The notes beneath the pieces were generated by a model, which saw only the letters and a list, made by a program, of their open reading frames with translations, did not search any database and was not told the DNA's origin. From NCBI GenBank assembly GCA_964036665.1, contig OZ038527.1:1674001-1738000 (forward strand): 64,000 bases of DNA. Reading direction: 5' to 3'. This DNA is from Gordius sp. MW1. Taxonomy: Eukaryota; Nematomorpha; Gordioida; Gordea; Gordiidae. Shown here one piece after another: positions 47,197-60,300 of this stretch (position 1 is its first letter; each line of letters starts with the position of its first letter). The translations under genes were made by a program, and so were the position numbers.

Positions 47197-48340
47197 TAGT
47201 GTTTCGATCTCGTCTCGTCTCGGTCTCGAATACAAAATCTCGTCTCGTCTCGGGAGCGATTAGGAAAATCTCGATCTCGTCTCGTCTCGGTCTAGAAAAA
47301 TCTCGGTCTCGTCTCGTCTCGACGAGAATTCTCGTCTCGTCTCGACTTTTAAAAAAAAATATATACGGAATAAAAATTTCTCCTATTTTATTAAAAATAT
47401 AAATAAGTGTTCAAAAATCCAAATGGCAAATTTTATATTTTTGGAAAAACTTTAATACGCAAACTTTTTAAAGATTTAGCGGGACACGACATCTCATTGA
47501 CAATATAAAGATATGAATTAACTCATAAAGATAACATTTTCTATAAAAAGTGCAGACTAAAAAAACTATAAATAAATTTGAAATAAGATTAAATTTTATT
47601 GTTCTAGCAAATTATAATATTTGCATCAAATTCACTGTGTCTGTCAACTATAAATGGACTTCGAAAATTATAAGTTCGCTTATAGTTGATATAGTTGCAT
47701 AAGTGAGCAAAATGAGACCCTTTATTAACCTTTGCTAATGATTCAAAGTAGACCTTAACATATTTAAGGCAAACGTTTAAGTCCATTAATATAACCATCA
47801 TCAGTTATAGCCCATAGTGTTTATTGCATGTTTATGCGAGTGACATTTAATGATGTTATTATTATTTACAGAATTGATAACTAGTTGCAGAAATTAAAAC
47901 GTTGTAAAACAACAATAAAAGCAGCATTATTATAGAATTAAGAACATAAGGTTTTAAACTTTAAATTAAAGAGTACGTATTTAAATGTATGACAAAAATC
48001 AACCATACTTAGGTAAATGATTGCCAAATTTTATTTTTTTTGCAAAAATATATAATATTTACTACACTTGTGAATTTTTTTAATATTAAATATATTCCAT
48101 ACATATTGATTTACACTTAATACCTTAAATGTAAATTAAAATACACAATAATTTACTAAAATCTAACGATCAATAAAAAGTCGAGATCTCGCCGAGAAAA
48201 TCTCGTATCGTCTCGTCTCGACATCAAAATTCTCGTCTCGATCTCGACTCCATTTTTCAAATTCTCGTCTCGTCTCGTCTCGGTTTTTCGAGACGAGACG
48301 AGACGAGACCGAGATTTTTCTCGGTTTTTCCGCATCACTA
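47197..48340. mobile_element. hAT-like element with TCTCG subterminal arrays
   Basis: Ends tagtgtttcg and ccgcatcacta, flanked by exact actacaga (47189-47196 and 48341-48348). The left 150 bp and right 160 bp are arrays of tctcg/cgagac. The interior (about 47360-48160) is AT-rich and has no recognisable transposase; a short minus-strand frame at 47604-47801 was not recognised. Confidence 0.88.
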
Positions 48341-48474
48341 ACTACAGATACTCCCCCTTTGAATAAATTATTTATAAAACCGGTTTGTACCGTATGCTCT
48401 TGTAATTAAGGTTACAAATACCTAATTATTTTATAAATGATTTAAAAAAAATGGTGTTATCAGGGGTAATATTT

Positions 48475-48630
48475 CTATGGTACCCAGGATTGAATTTAGT
48501 TAAGGACAATAATGATTTAGGGATGGGTAAAATAATAATTTTTTAAGATTTTAGCCATAAACATATTATTCTTTACGGATTTAGAGGGGGCAGCCGCCCC
48601 TTCCTGCCACCCCTTGGCTACGTCCTTGAA
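48475..48630. mobile_element. CATGGGCGTAGCC-family MITE, degraded
   Basis: Interior acaataatgatttaggg, attttagccataa and gatttagagggggcagccgc, right end ttggctacgtccttg. Confidence 0.7.
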
Positions 48631-48981
48631 TATTTCAATTGCTTTATAACCATGATCTTATATAACACATGCTGCCGAAAATCTCTAAATTAAATCTATA
48701 ATAATCAATAATCTGCCACTTACCTTAATATAAGACTTATAAATGGAGTTGGGATTAGAATTAGGGTTAGAGTTATTAACATTTTTCTATGGTTAAATAG
48801 GTGAGGTATTGTAAATGATAGGTATTCAATTCACGGAATTATTTTAAAATGACTAAAAAAAAATTTAAAAAATCATGCATTGAAAATGATAGCGAGGAGT
48901 TTATGTAAATAATTTTTGCAATTTTGTTAATTGCTATGCAATTTATTTTTTAACGAATTTATTAGGATAAAGTCTTTCCAG

Positions 48982-51900
48982 TTATTGTCAGACACATATC
49001 TGATCATTGTGAAATCAAATGTAAAGTTTCATCTCAGAGGTTTCATTCAAATATCTGTGGTCCAAGGCGCTTTTTACATATGTGGTTGTACGTTATTGCC
49101 CCAATCTGAAACCCTATATGTATACTCATCTGAAACGACAGGAATGCATTCCCTGGAAAGTTATATGCTTAAATGATGCAATTTTATTTTAAATATTAGT
49201 GTTTTCGAATTACAACTGTCATATTTAAATTAAAGGTATAAATCAAGAGCATTATATTGAAGAAAATGCATATTTAGAAAGAGATAATATATTAATTGTC
49301 CAATGTTTAACCAGTAAACCACTAGAAATCCAAAATGTAAAAGAAATTAATTTATCTTGTTTAAAAGCTTCTAATGCACAAACAAATAAGCCTTTAACCT
49401 TGGAACCAATTAAAAAATTATTGCAAAATGACACGAATCAAGGTCTCATTAAAAAAATGCTGTTAACCAGTTATAACCCTAAATTGGCATTGTTCAATCT
49501 TTTGATGCTCAAGAACCCAAAGTCATTTTGTTCAGATCCTTTTATTATCCCAAAATCAATACCTTCTATTTTATATTCCATACATAATGAATCACCAATT
49601 AACTCTTTAATTGTCCTTGGTAAATCTGAAGAGGAGTTATCTCTTGATAGTGATATACAAGTCATAGAACCAATGACGTCAGATGATTCAAGCATCAAAA
49701 TTCTAGATAGCCCTTGCAATCTTGATATATCAAAGGAACATGATATGGATCAAAATGAATTTGAAAATTTTATAACAGGTCATTTATTCAATGAACCAAA
49801 ATGTTTTGACCAGATTGAGCAACTTTTGTATTCAAATGGAGCTAACTGCTGCTCTAAAATATTAATTTGTGGGAGACAAGGTGTAGGAAAATCAACTCTC
49901 GCAAAGTATATTGCTAATAGGATAATAACAAAATTAAAAAATCAGTCAGACCCTCAACCTAGTAGAGGAGTTATATGGATGGAATGTGATGTTGGCCAAC
50001 CAGAATTTCATCCAGCTGGCATTATCTCTTTAGTTCATATACCCTATAACAAATATACTTTATCACCTTCTTGGTTAGAACCATCACCCTTTCTCTCCAC
50101 TGATGATACCTACAAAATAATAGAGTATGTTTATATCATAGATCATATTGTATAATTGCTTAGCAGGAGATTTTTAAACTAATACAAACTTTTTTAATTT
50201 ATTAATTTTTTATTAAATATTAGATGTTTTTCACATTAAAATTGAAATTTTTGAGGATAAGCTCTTTTTTATACATATTTCTATTTTTGAACTAAATAAA
50301 AATTTTTTTTATTTCATTTGGGTTAATTACTCTGTAGTTGATTATTTTCAATTTTATTTGTCCTCTAAATTAATTTTGTAATAATCAAGAATTTGTAGAG
50401 GTAATGTTATTGTATAAGGAATGAAATGCTTTGTTTCTATAAAATTTTAAAAATTCTGTATAAACTGGGAACCATTAGCTCTCCTACCAACTCAAGCTAT
50501 AAATAAAAGTTAATAATATTGTTCTAATATTGACAACTTTTAAAAATCAATTGAGCTTTCAAAAGTTTATGCAAGATTTTGTGAAATCTTTCACATATAA
50601 CTTATATTTTTGGTATTTAGATCTCAGTACTTTGGTTATAATACACCATCCCATGATCCTATCACATACCTCAAAATAATTAATAACCTCTATCAAGTGT
50701 ATTTCAATAAATATGCTCAAGATTACATTCTCCTTATAAATACTAATGGATGGTTTAAAGGTAAAATAGTGAAAAAAGTTTAAAATTAATTACATATTTA
50801 ATAGGAATGGGCTTATATCTTTTGGGTGAAATAATAACAATTATTAATCCAATGATAGTTGTACATTTAATGAGAGAGTTTAATGCGGGAGAAAGTGTAA
50901 AACCTTTGGTAGACTTAAATTTGCTAGAATTTGTCAGAGAAGATCCATCATTTAAAACATTTCACAATAGCAATCACTTGTTTTTAGCTAAAGATCACTC
51001 AAATAATACTTCTGTTCGTAATTACTACACATATGATTTTATTTATATCATATTCAAATAATAGGTAGAAGAAATGCATACATTTGATTACATTATTGAA
51101 AAAAGATCTTGGATCAGCCAAAAGTATGTTGTATGTTTACAAAACATGAAATTTGTTATTTTAATTTATAAATTTATGGTTTCAACTGATTTTATCAAAT
51201 AAGTCTTTCAACGGCATTTTTTTTGCATTTTATATTTATGAATTTGAATTTAAAATGTTATGTTTTGCTTTAAAGTTGTGTTTTTGGAATGTGTTAAGGG
51301 TAAATTCAACTAAAAGGAGTCTAAAACAATGTGCTTCCACGAGTAGAACTCTGATGCTCATGACATATTTTGCTGACATATTGGTACACCCCCAATCTAC
51401 TCAACATACCACAAAACAGAAAGAATGTGTATTTTATGCTGGTTGCCTACTCCCTTGCAAACCACATGCTGTAATTTCATAAATTATTTTTACATAATTT
51501 TCAGAAATTAAATCATGTTGTTTTAAACATGCTGTTTGTGTTGAGAGTTAATTTTAATGTAGAAATGTTGGAATTCATGAATATGAGTGTTTCAATATTT
51601 AGTTTAAATCAAGTTACAAAATATTTCAATTTTGAAGTTAATTAAAGTTTTTTCTATTATTTTTCAAAATTTAGATTTCTTTTGGACAAATTGAAGAAAT
51701 AAGTCTTCTGTGTACAGCTGATTTCCCAGTCAAGATGTTGGCTTGTGAAGAAATTAAAAATTTTGCCATTTCCTCCATTATAGGCAAATTAGTGGCTTTA
51801 TGCCATTTACCAACAAATCAACCTTCAAAACCAGTATCTTAATTTTTGATTAAAAAAATAATAAATATTATTAAGGCTCAAAATTCAGGCTTAAAAATGT

Positions 51901-53243
51901 CTACACAAATAAACCTACAACATACTTGTTTGGGATTGGGTATGACAAACTTATATAAATTTGTCTTAAAAAATATCTATTTGATCATTTTTTCTTCCTT
52001 TTTTTCTATCAAAATTTGATAAAAAATCATATATATTGATGATTTTTACTTTTTTGAGGGCCCTAGGTGTGGTTAGAAATGTGGATTTTAAAGCTAGAAT
52101 TCTGTACGTATTATCTCCCCTACCAGTTACCATTGTGCCGAAAGTTGGCTACTTAATAAAGGGAGGTATAGAATTGCCGAAAGAATTTTTGGAAATATAC
52201 TTGGTAATTGTTCAAATTGTGAAGAAAATTTCACATGTTTTTTTATTCTGGCAAGGATTAACTCGCCAGATATTGTGTTTTGATTTTCATAAGTAATACT
52301 TACTTATTATCTAGCTTGTTAATATTTTAATTGCTTAAAGGAATTGTATAAAACTATATATATATATATATACGTTTTTTAAAATTGCTATTTTTCATTT
52401 TGAGTTTTTTTAAGTAAAAAAATAAAGTTTTATAATTTTTTAAAATTATGTTGTCTATTTCTAGAGCCCTGCACGGGCCGCCCGAAACCCTAGCTCGATC
52501 GGGCCGGGCTCGGGCAGAATTTAATAAAACAATCGGGGCTCGGGTCGGGCCTGATGAGGCGGCCCGAGCCCGGTTCGAATTGACTAAGGCAAACTATCTT
52601 TTATAAAATATGATCTAAACAAACTTAACTAGATATTAAAAAATTATCTTCGTACACCATATATAATACACGTCAGCTTTTTCCCCCTATTAAAATATTT
52701 TGGCCTAAATTGCAAATCTTATTCTGTTATTTAAATATATTCCTAGTACCCGTTAAAAAGTGTTTTTTCTGGAACTGTTAGGTAAATATATTTTAATTTA
52801 GACATCCATTTAGTTGAATAAATTGTAGCGAGTTTAAATGAAAATTTTATTTTAAACTTATCTTAGTTTTAAATTACGAGTAATAACAATTTAATGCTTT
52901 AGGTATTTATATGGTAAAATAATTTTCAAAAATTTTAAAATATTTTTTTTTAATTTTCTATTTGAAAAATCGGGCTTGGGTCGGGCCCAAAAATAAAAAG
53001 TCGTTTGGGCCGGGCTCGGGCAGTAAAATTTTCATTTTGCATGGCTCTATCTATTTCCTTTGATTTTTAAAGGGTCAAAGGATGGTAACCTATAAAGCTA
53101 ATCCACTCCAAGAAGATAATCTTGATGGTACAAATGTCGATCATTTGTTTGACTTTTTGTCTCACCCGGTCAAAACTAAGCGGAATGATCCCAAAATTGG
53201 AAAAAGACTACGAAAATTGAGGAAAATGAAAAGCGACGCATAA
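48982..53243 (+). CDS. NOL9: Polynucleotide 5'-hydroxyl kinase NOL9/Grc3, ten-exon gene
   Basis: A nucleolar RNA kinase that phosphorylates the 5' end made during ITS2 processing of pre-rRNA. Exons: about 48982-49159, 49236-50124, 50621-50760, 50805-51017, 51069-51123, 51299-51470, 51675-51833, 51876-51939, 52067-52203 and 53073-53243. Every join is in phase. Walker A is ICGRQGVGKST (about 49864-49896) and a Walker-B-like segment is WMECDVGQPEFHPAG. Family segments follow: INTNGW, the TCLGLGVVRNVDF join, and a basic tail KIGKRLRKLRKMK before TAA. The upstream segment SNVKFHLRGFIQISVVQGAF matches the N-terminal beta domain. The start codon exon was not found; the AG at 48980-48981 looks like an acceptor. 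The last intron contains a complete hAT-like MITE. Confidence 0.9.
52462..53049. mobile_element. hAT-like MITE (TAGAGCCCTGCA ends) in the last NOL9 intron
   Basis: Ends tagagccctgca and tgcatggctcta, flanked by exact tctatttc (52454-52461 and 53050-53057). Both ends carry gggccgggctcggg arrays and the centre is AT-rich. The related NOL9 fragment at 60945-61275 lacks it. Confidence 0.92.
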
Positions 53244-54224
53244 CCCATTTCCCTATTTCACATATTTTATAAATTGTATACAAAATTATTATGTATAAAT
53301 GTTAAATTGTTATTGAACGTGATTTATTTCAAAGTGGTTGAAATATGGTGAGAAATCCTAAAGAAGTGTGCACTAGTATTTAGAAGGCTGTGTGTAACAA
53401 ATAGCAAATTGAAAAATAAATTAGTCTGAGTGTAACTTTTTATTTTAATTTCGGGCCTATTGTTTATATAATAAGTTCGGCCCGGCACAATTAAAAAGTG
53501 AGTAGTCTTTCAAAAGCAATTTTTCAAATTAAAATTTATTAGTTAGAACTTAATAGACTCTCCTCTAGCATACTAGTGGGAAAGAAAAAGGTGACCAATC
53601 ATAGTTAAAAGAACACGCTCTTTCCCTATCCTTCGCAGGCAAGTTATCCTTTCCTTTCTTTGTATGTGTTTTCGCCATTCGTGCATTTGACCCTACACGA
53701 TCCCATAAATTCGGGCCTAACGGACAAACATATTATTTCGGGTCGGGAAGCTCTTATGATTTGGGCCAGGCCGTATGGACTTTTAGAAGAGTTCGGACGG
53801 ATCCAAGGGGAGGGGGCAATTGAATTTAAAATTCGGACCGGGTTGTGTTTGGGCTGAAGAATTTAAACAAACCTTACCACTGCTGTATAGCCACTAGCAT
53901 CCATTTACCTATTATGCGCAAAGTTCAAACTAAATTTACCACCTCCATATATTGATAATGTTAGTCGTTATTTTATGTTTGCAAGCAGTAATGCCTTGAT
54001 TATTTCCAACTCTTTATAACGCATTTTTGGTCTCGACGTGGGGTTTGTTTTGATGAGTTTCTTTCATCTTGATCGGGTAAGTGCCTCTTGATTAATGTCT
54101 TTTTTCATAACTTTATCGACTTGCTTTTTCTACGTGACACGAGGTCGTTCTCTTCCTCGGTACCTCCATGTTCAGTACTTTTCGATTTACATCATTCATT
54201 CCATTATTATATGCCAATACTACC
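53244..54224. other. Intergenic with GC-rich repeat fragments
   Basis: From about 53450 to 53870 there are scattered fragments (cgggcctattg, ttcggcccggcac, attcggaccgggttg) resembling the GC-rich hAT-like MITEs. No gene is seen. Confidence 0.55.
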
Positions 54225-56585
54225 TTAGCCGATTTTGTTAATCATGTCCGCGATAGGTTGAATACCAATTCTTGTCATGAGAAAGCCATACGTCATATGG
54301 TCGAGCTTAGTGCTCCACCGTATCATTCTCATCTCTGTGGCTTGTAATAGCTTATCTTCCATGGTGTTTAATGCCCATATTTCACTTCCATAATGTGTTT
54401 TACGATAGATTCCTAAGGTTTGCTCCTCAACCATATAGGCAATTTCTTGCCGCACATTACACCGGGTATACTTTGCCATTTAAGCCATCTTTTTTGACCC
54501 AGGCATTGATTTCTGTTGCGCAACCTCCCTCTTGATGTAGCATTGAGCCGAAACCTGTCTACTTTTGGGTATTTTAAATGGTCATCCAGCGATAAGGTGC
54601 CTGTAACGTTCATTTCCATGTATATTGTTATCGTTGACCTTCAAACCATATCCAGCTAAGCGCTTTGACCACTTTTCGGCTTATTCGAATACTTTCTTTT
54701 TTTTCCTCGCATAGTACTATATCATCGGCATATTGTCAACACCATGGCGATGATTTTTGAATGTATCTCGTTATTGTGTCCATAATTTTATTATATAAAA
54801 AGGGACTTAGAGCAGATCTTTGATGTAATCTAATTTCAACCCAAAATGGATTAGAATCTCCAACTCAGAGGCTTCACAAATATAAGCCCTATATATGTGT
54901 CAGGGATATTTTGTTTTCTCAAGCACCAGCATATTAAATCGTGAGGGACCGTGACAGAAGCTTTATCCAAGTCGATAAAGGCCATATTAAGGCCTCTTCT
55001 CTTTTTACCATGTTTATCCATCATTTGTCTTAGTTCGAAGATTAAGTCAATTGTGGATTCGCCGGCCACAAACCTGAATTGGTTAGCCAATATTTCCACG
55101 CCTTGTTATTAAGATCCTTTCGTTAAGCTTTATGTAGTGGCAATTTGCTTGATATCTCTGTAATTGCCACACTCCTGAGGGTCTCCTTTGCTTTTAAATA
55201 TGGTACAATCGTGCTTGATCTCCATTGATTTGGTATTCGCTCTTCTACTAATATCTTGGTTAAGTTTGTCATGGTCGACACTTTTCACGGTATCCGAGCA
55301 ATGCTATAGGTATTCCATCTGGACCATTAGCTTTTACTTTTTGTATCTTGTTAATTTGTATCCTAACTTCATCCTCCTGAAAGATGGGACTCTGACATCG
55401 CGACTTTTTTTCTCCCTTATCTTGGCCAATTTGCAACTAAGCCTATCGTCCCTTTTATTATTCAATATGTTGCCATCTCGGTGTGCGCGGCATTCTTCGC
55501 TGTTGCACGACTTTTTGGCGGCTCTCTCCTTATACTCTTGATAATCCTGCGACTTTTTTGATATATGCCACCGCCTTTTTTCTCGATAAAATCATAAACC
55601 GATTGATCCCACCATTATGGTTTCCTATTCATATCTTTCCCGCCTTTGGTCTATCCTAAAACCCGATTTGTTGTTTCCTTTATGTCCTTAGTTAGCGTCT
55701 CCCATTCTACGTCCCTTTGCAACTTCCTTGGACCTAAGAATGAGGAGGCTTTTTTATGATATTTATCGTTCGTCGACGTATCCTTTAGTGTTTCGTATAA
55801 AATTCGAGGCTCATAAACCTTTCTTCTTTCCAGAAATACTTTTCCTTCAAGATCCATTACAAGTGAAGGATGTTGACTGGCAATTTCTTTTTCCTGTATT
55901 ACTTTGCAATCTCTGATATTCCATAAGTCCTTTCGCCATATGAGCAGATAGTCAATTAGACTAAAATGCTTCCCGCTCCTATAAGTCACAATGTGATCTT
56001 CGCGTTTTTGAAAATAGGTATTAACGATCGCCATGTCGTTTGCTTGGAATACTTAAAGATGATTTTCTCTTCCTTGTTCTTCTAACCTCCATGATTTTGT
56101 TCATAATCGAGCCGATCTTTCCCTACGTGAGCGTTGAAATTTTCCTCAATAATTAGCCTTGTCCTATTCCTTGTATTTCCTTTTCCAATGAATCGAAGAA
56201 AATGTCTTTCTCTGATTCCATACACCTATTTGGGGAGCATCTGCCCATATAACGGTAAGGGGCTTCCTTGATCTGCAATTTTCAACCACATTAACTCATC
56301 TGAACAACTTATGACTTCCACCACCTTATCCTTGAACGATTCGCTTAAAACGTTACCGACCCATTTCTAGGATTTTGTGACCCACTGTAGAATAGTTTGT
56401 ATCCTTCTTCTAACTCCCGAGCTTGGGTTCCATTCGACCATGAAGGCAGGCGATGTGTACCAATTCTTTTTAGCATTTGTGGGACCTCGATGCTCTTTCC
56501 CGTCAACGCTCCTACACTCCAGGATATCCTTCGCATTCTTTCCACAACTAAATTCTTTAACCGCCTCGTATTTCACATTTAATTA
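54225..56585 (-). mobile_element. Decayed non-LTR retrotransposon (RTE-type LINE)
   Basis: On the minus strand, remnants appear in the order expected for a LINE. There is an APE endonuclease N-terminus (about 56545-56340, ARELEEGYKLFYSG) and C-terminus (56034-55650, TYFQKREDHIVTYRSGKH, SLIDYLLIWRKDLWNIRDCK). A reverse transcriptase block follows (55099-54851, NQFRFVAGESTIDLI, LNMAFIDLDKA), then a C-terminal region (54479-54225, YGSEIWALNTMEDKLL). Stops and frame changes separate them, so it is inactive. The endonuclease resembles proteins commonly labelled craniofacial development protein 2-like, which derive from RTE-class elements. Confidence 0.85.
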
Positions 56586-56668
56586 GAAAAACATTTTATT
56601 TAATTACATAAAAGCACATTATAATCTTTAAAATATTTGCATTCTCTTCCTATGGTTCAAGTTCAATC

Positions 56669-57112
56669 CATAGACTAGATAGACTGCTCATCAACGCACA
56701 AAATGGGTACCCTTTTTTCCACCATTTTGAAACGAGGATTGTAACGTTGTGAGCATATAGAAATGAGTAATTTTCGCAAATTAAATAATTTTAAAAAGGT
56801 AAATAAAAAAATATTAAAGTGGGTAGATATCAAAAACAGCATTTTGAAATAAATATAATTTAATAAATACATAAAACTTAAAAATGTAAAATTGCGATTA
56901 AAATTTGTTTAATAATATAGTGCCATCAAAGTTTTGTATAATATTAATTTATTAACGTTTTTTTAATTTATAAACTAGTGAGGAAGGTAAATTGACTGTT
57001 ATAGGGCAAAATTACAGGTTAAAATACACCAAATACACTTTTCAAAATGGAGGAAAATTAGACACCCAATTACCCATATTCAACATATGGCATGAGCAGT
57101 CTATAGTCTAAG
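56669..57112. mobile_element. AGATAGACTGCTCAT-type MITE with 8-bp target duplication
   Basis: Ends catagactagatagactgc and gcagtctatagtctaag, flanked by exact gttcaatc (56661-56668 and 57113-57120). A second copy is at 19932-20339. Confidence 0.85.
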
Positions 57113-57309
57113 GTTCAATCATATAATCAAGCTAAAGCCACGCTTGGACGAGCTCAGATAGTTGGATTATATAAATCAATCCAAAAAGATATACTACATG
57201 TTCTATGGTAAAAACAATTTCACTACGAAATGGTCATCAAGCTAATTGGGGCGCAGCCCCCAACGTCCTTTTACCCCCTCCCCCTCCTTTCTCCCCCCCC
57301 CCCCCCCCA

Positions 57310-60300
57310 ATATAAAATAATACAAGAAATAAAAAAAACAACTTTGCTTCATTGAATAATTTAAAAACCTCCAATTCCACCAATATCCATTTGTAGTCAT
57401 TCCAAACTTCATTTAAAATTTCCCCTTTTAAAGCCAATTTGCTGTTAGCGAATAACCCTCAGGAAAAAATAAATGTCAAAATTCGAATAAGAAGTGGAAG
57501 GGATAAATAATAACATTATTAAGCCTGTAACCAAGTCATGACATTTTGTGGATATTTAATGATGCCTTTGTATAAAAAAATTTACGGTAAGTTTGCTTAT
57601 ATGTCTTGACAAAATATGCAAAACATATCCTTTGAGACAATGTAATTAGTGGGGACTAATGATTGTTCTTTTGAAAAAAAGACATTAGAGTTGTCAACAT
57701 TTTTTGGGACATCATTAGGCTCGTTGAGCTTATTTTAAACTAAAAAAAAAATTTAAATTTAGAAAATTAGCCTTTATCACATATTATTCATTCCCAATAT
57801 GCGGTTAAAGACATGTTTAAAGTAAGTTTCTTTGATGTGAAAATTTAAACTAATTTTTTCCTCTACATTTTAGCTCTAAATATTTACACATCTGCTAATA
57901 TAAGATCTAATCTTTCCTCAATTAAAAATGTGATAGTAAAATAATTTAAGCCGATATCAAACAAAACGAAATTATACAGATTTTTATTATATAGTTTTAA
58001 GACTTGTAGATTTCATAATTTTAACTCGACTCAGAGTGTCCAATAATTTAATACTTAAACCACCCTGCTTTAAATTGAATTTTAAGAAAGGAGACACGTT
58101 TTCAAATAAATTATGAGTAAGCTTAACAAATATTTGCACTAATTTTATTGTTTCTAAAAGACAAAACATCGGGAATTTTGGACGAATAAATTAGATTTAG
58201 AAAAAAATAAGTGACAAAATATATTGTAAACAATAACCTTTTATATGATTTTATATAAATCAGACTAGAGGAAAAGGTTAGCATAAAATTTGATAAGAAG
58301 ATAAAGATAAAAACTAATATGCAATGCACACTTTTATTGTCAAGGGGGACCCTAAATATGTAAAAAATAATTTTAGATACATTACCTACAATACGTCATG
58401 TACCAAATAAAATAAATGTCAAAAACAAATTTTTATTAAGGTTAATCTCATTCACGCTGTATTCTACAATGATTCTCGTTTCCATAACTTTGGTAACTTA
58501 CCATTCAATCCATGAATCCATCTATACTCTTACAAATGCAACGTCAATCAAACAGATTTCTACGATTGAATTAAAATCAGCACCCCTGCCTAGCTTAAGG
58601 ATAAAGCATCAAGCTAGTAAAAATCTCTTGAATCAGACTTCCTGGCGGCGTTTAGGTCCAAACATTACATCTCTCTTTCTCCTATCGGCTTATTACATTT
58701 TAGATGTCGTGAGGGGTAATCATTCCATTCGTATCATATCCGTTATAAACGATGAGTTTAACGATAAACATATCGAATGCTTCACATACGGTGCATCTTC
58801 CACAGGCCTGGTCAAGCTCCCCTTAAGCGTCAGAATTTTGCGCGAGCACAAGAATATGCCTTATAAAGCAGCTTATTTGGATTGCCAACTAAGCCACGTT
58901 AATTTCTTTGGTCTCCATCCTTATTACAAACCCATCGCCGTTATGATAAAATCCATTGACCGCAATTTTTCGATTAAAAATCAAACGGAATTTGTACTCA
59001 TACCAGTAACCTTCGCGGATCATATAGAGCGATTAGCTGGCTTAAAAGTTTTATCCTTTGCTCCCGAACAAAAATACGCTCGTCTACAAGCTTTAGAATC
59101 TAAAATAAAACAGGAATATTACACTAACGATAAAAATGCTATTAAATTAGCCGTGTGCGTTAAACCACTCCACGGAAATGTAGGCAATGGTTCCCGACTA
59201 ATCGAGTTTGTCGAGATGTATAGACTCTTAGGTGCGTCCCACTTTACACTGTACCTATACGACACGTCACCCTTAGTCGACAAAATTATCCGTTATTACG
59301 AGACTTTAGGTCTGATGGAAACGATCCAATGGAATTTACCCCGAGAGCTACTCCATACTAAAAGAATTTTTTGGGACGGCCAAACAGCTACTTTTCAAGA
59401 TTGCGTTTACAGATACAAACACCAATCAAGCTACGTTGCAGTAGTAGACATAGATGAATTTTTAGTCTCGACTGCTTTGGGCCAAGAAATGGATCTTTCC
59501 ACCCCCATTACGCTACTTTCATTTTTGAGCCGGATAAATAAGACTGACAAGGGCAAGATGTGCGGGAGTTTTCAATTTAGGAACGCATTTTACGACACGA
59601 CTAAATGTTCGAGTTATTCCTCTAAAGTCAAAGATGAAAGAGGTAGTCCTGTGTTGACAATGTCTTGCCTTTGGCGACAAGACCGCATTTACGCGACGAA
59701 CAAAAGATCCAAGGAAATTGTAATTCCTGATCTCATTGATGAAATGGGAAATCATTTAACTAAAAACTATGTTTATCACACTTTTACAAGATGCTCAGTT
59801 CCGATTAAATTAGCGCTTAACAGGCATTATAGAATACCAATGTTGAAGGATAAAAATATTAGACGTTCGCCCTTGGTTCGTGACATATCAACTTTAATTT
59901 ATAGGGATAAATTAATGTCAAGAATTAAAAACACTATTAAGAAAATCTCTGAAATGTAACTGTTTCATTGATGTACAGGGAAAATGTACGGCCATCAGTT
60001 AGCAATGATCCGTGTATAATATCTTGTTGGATTTATTCAATATTTTATATATTTGTTAAACGTCAATGTTAATTGAAAAAAATAGTTATTACTATCAAAC
60101 TTATTCAGAAATCAGGACTATACGATTATTTGCTTGAATACAATTTTACTAAAAATTTTGATTTGAGGTTCAATAAATTCATAATAATACGTTTTTGTAT
60201 GTAGCTAAGCATTGGATAGGCAAGTATTATTAGGTATTATAAATTTTACGTAAACTTAAATTTGGTCTTATATAAAATCCAATAAATGTTTATTATTGTT

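Noticed and set aside
47199..47402. Arg/Ser-rich frame resembling an SR protein
   Set aside because: It is a translation of the TCTCG array of a hAT-like element.
57237..57437. Gly-rich small minus-strand frame
   Set aside because: It derives from a C/G homopolymer tract and AT-rich flank with no homology.
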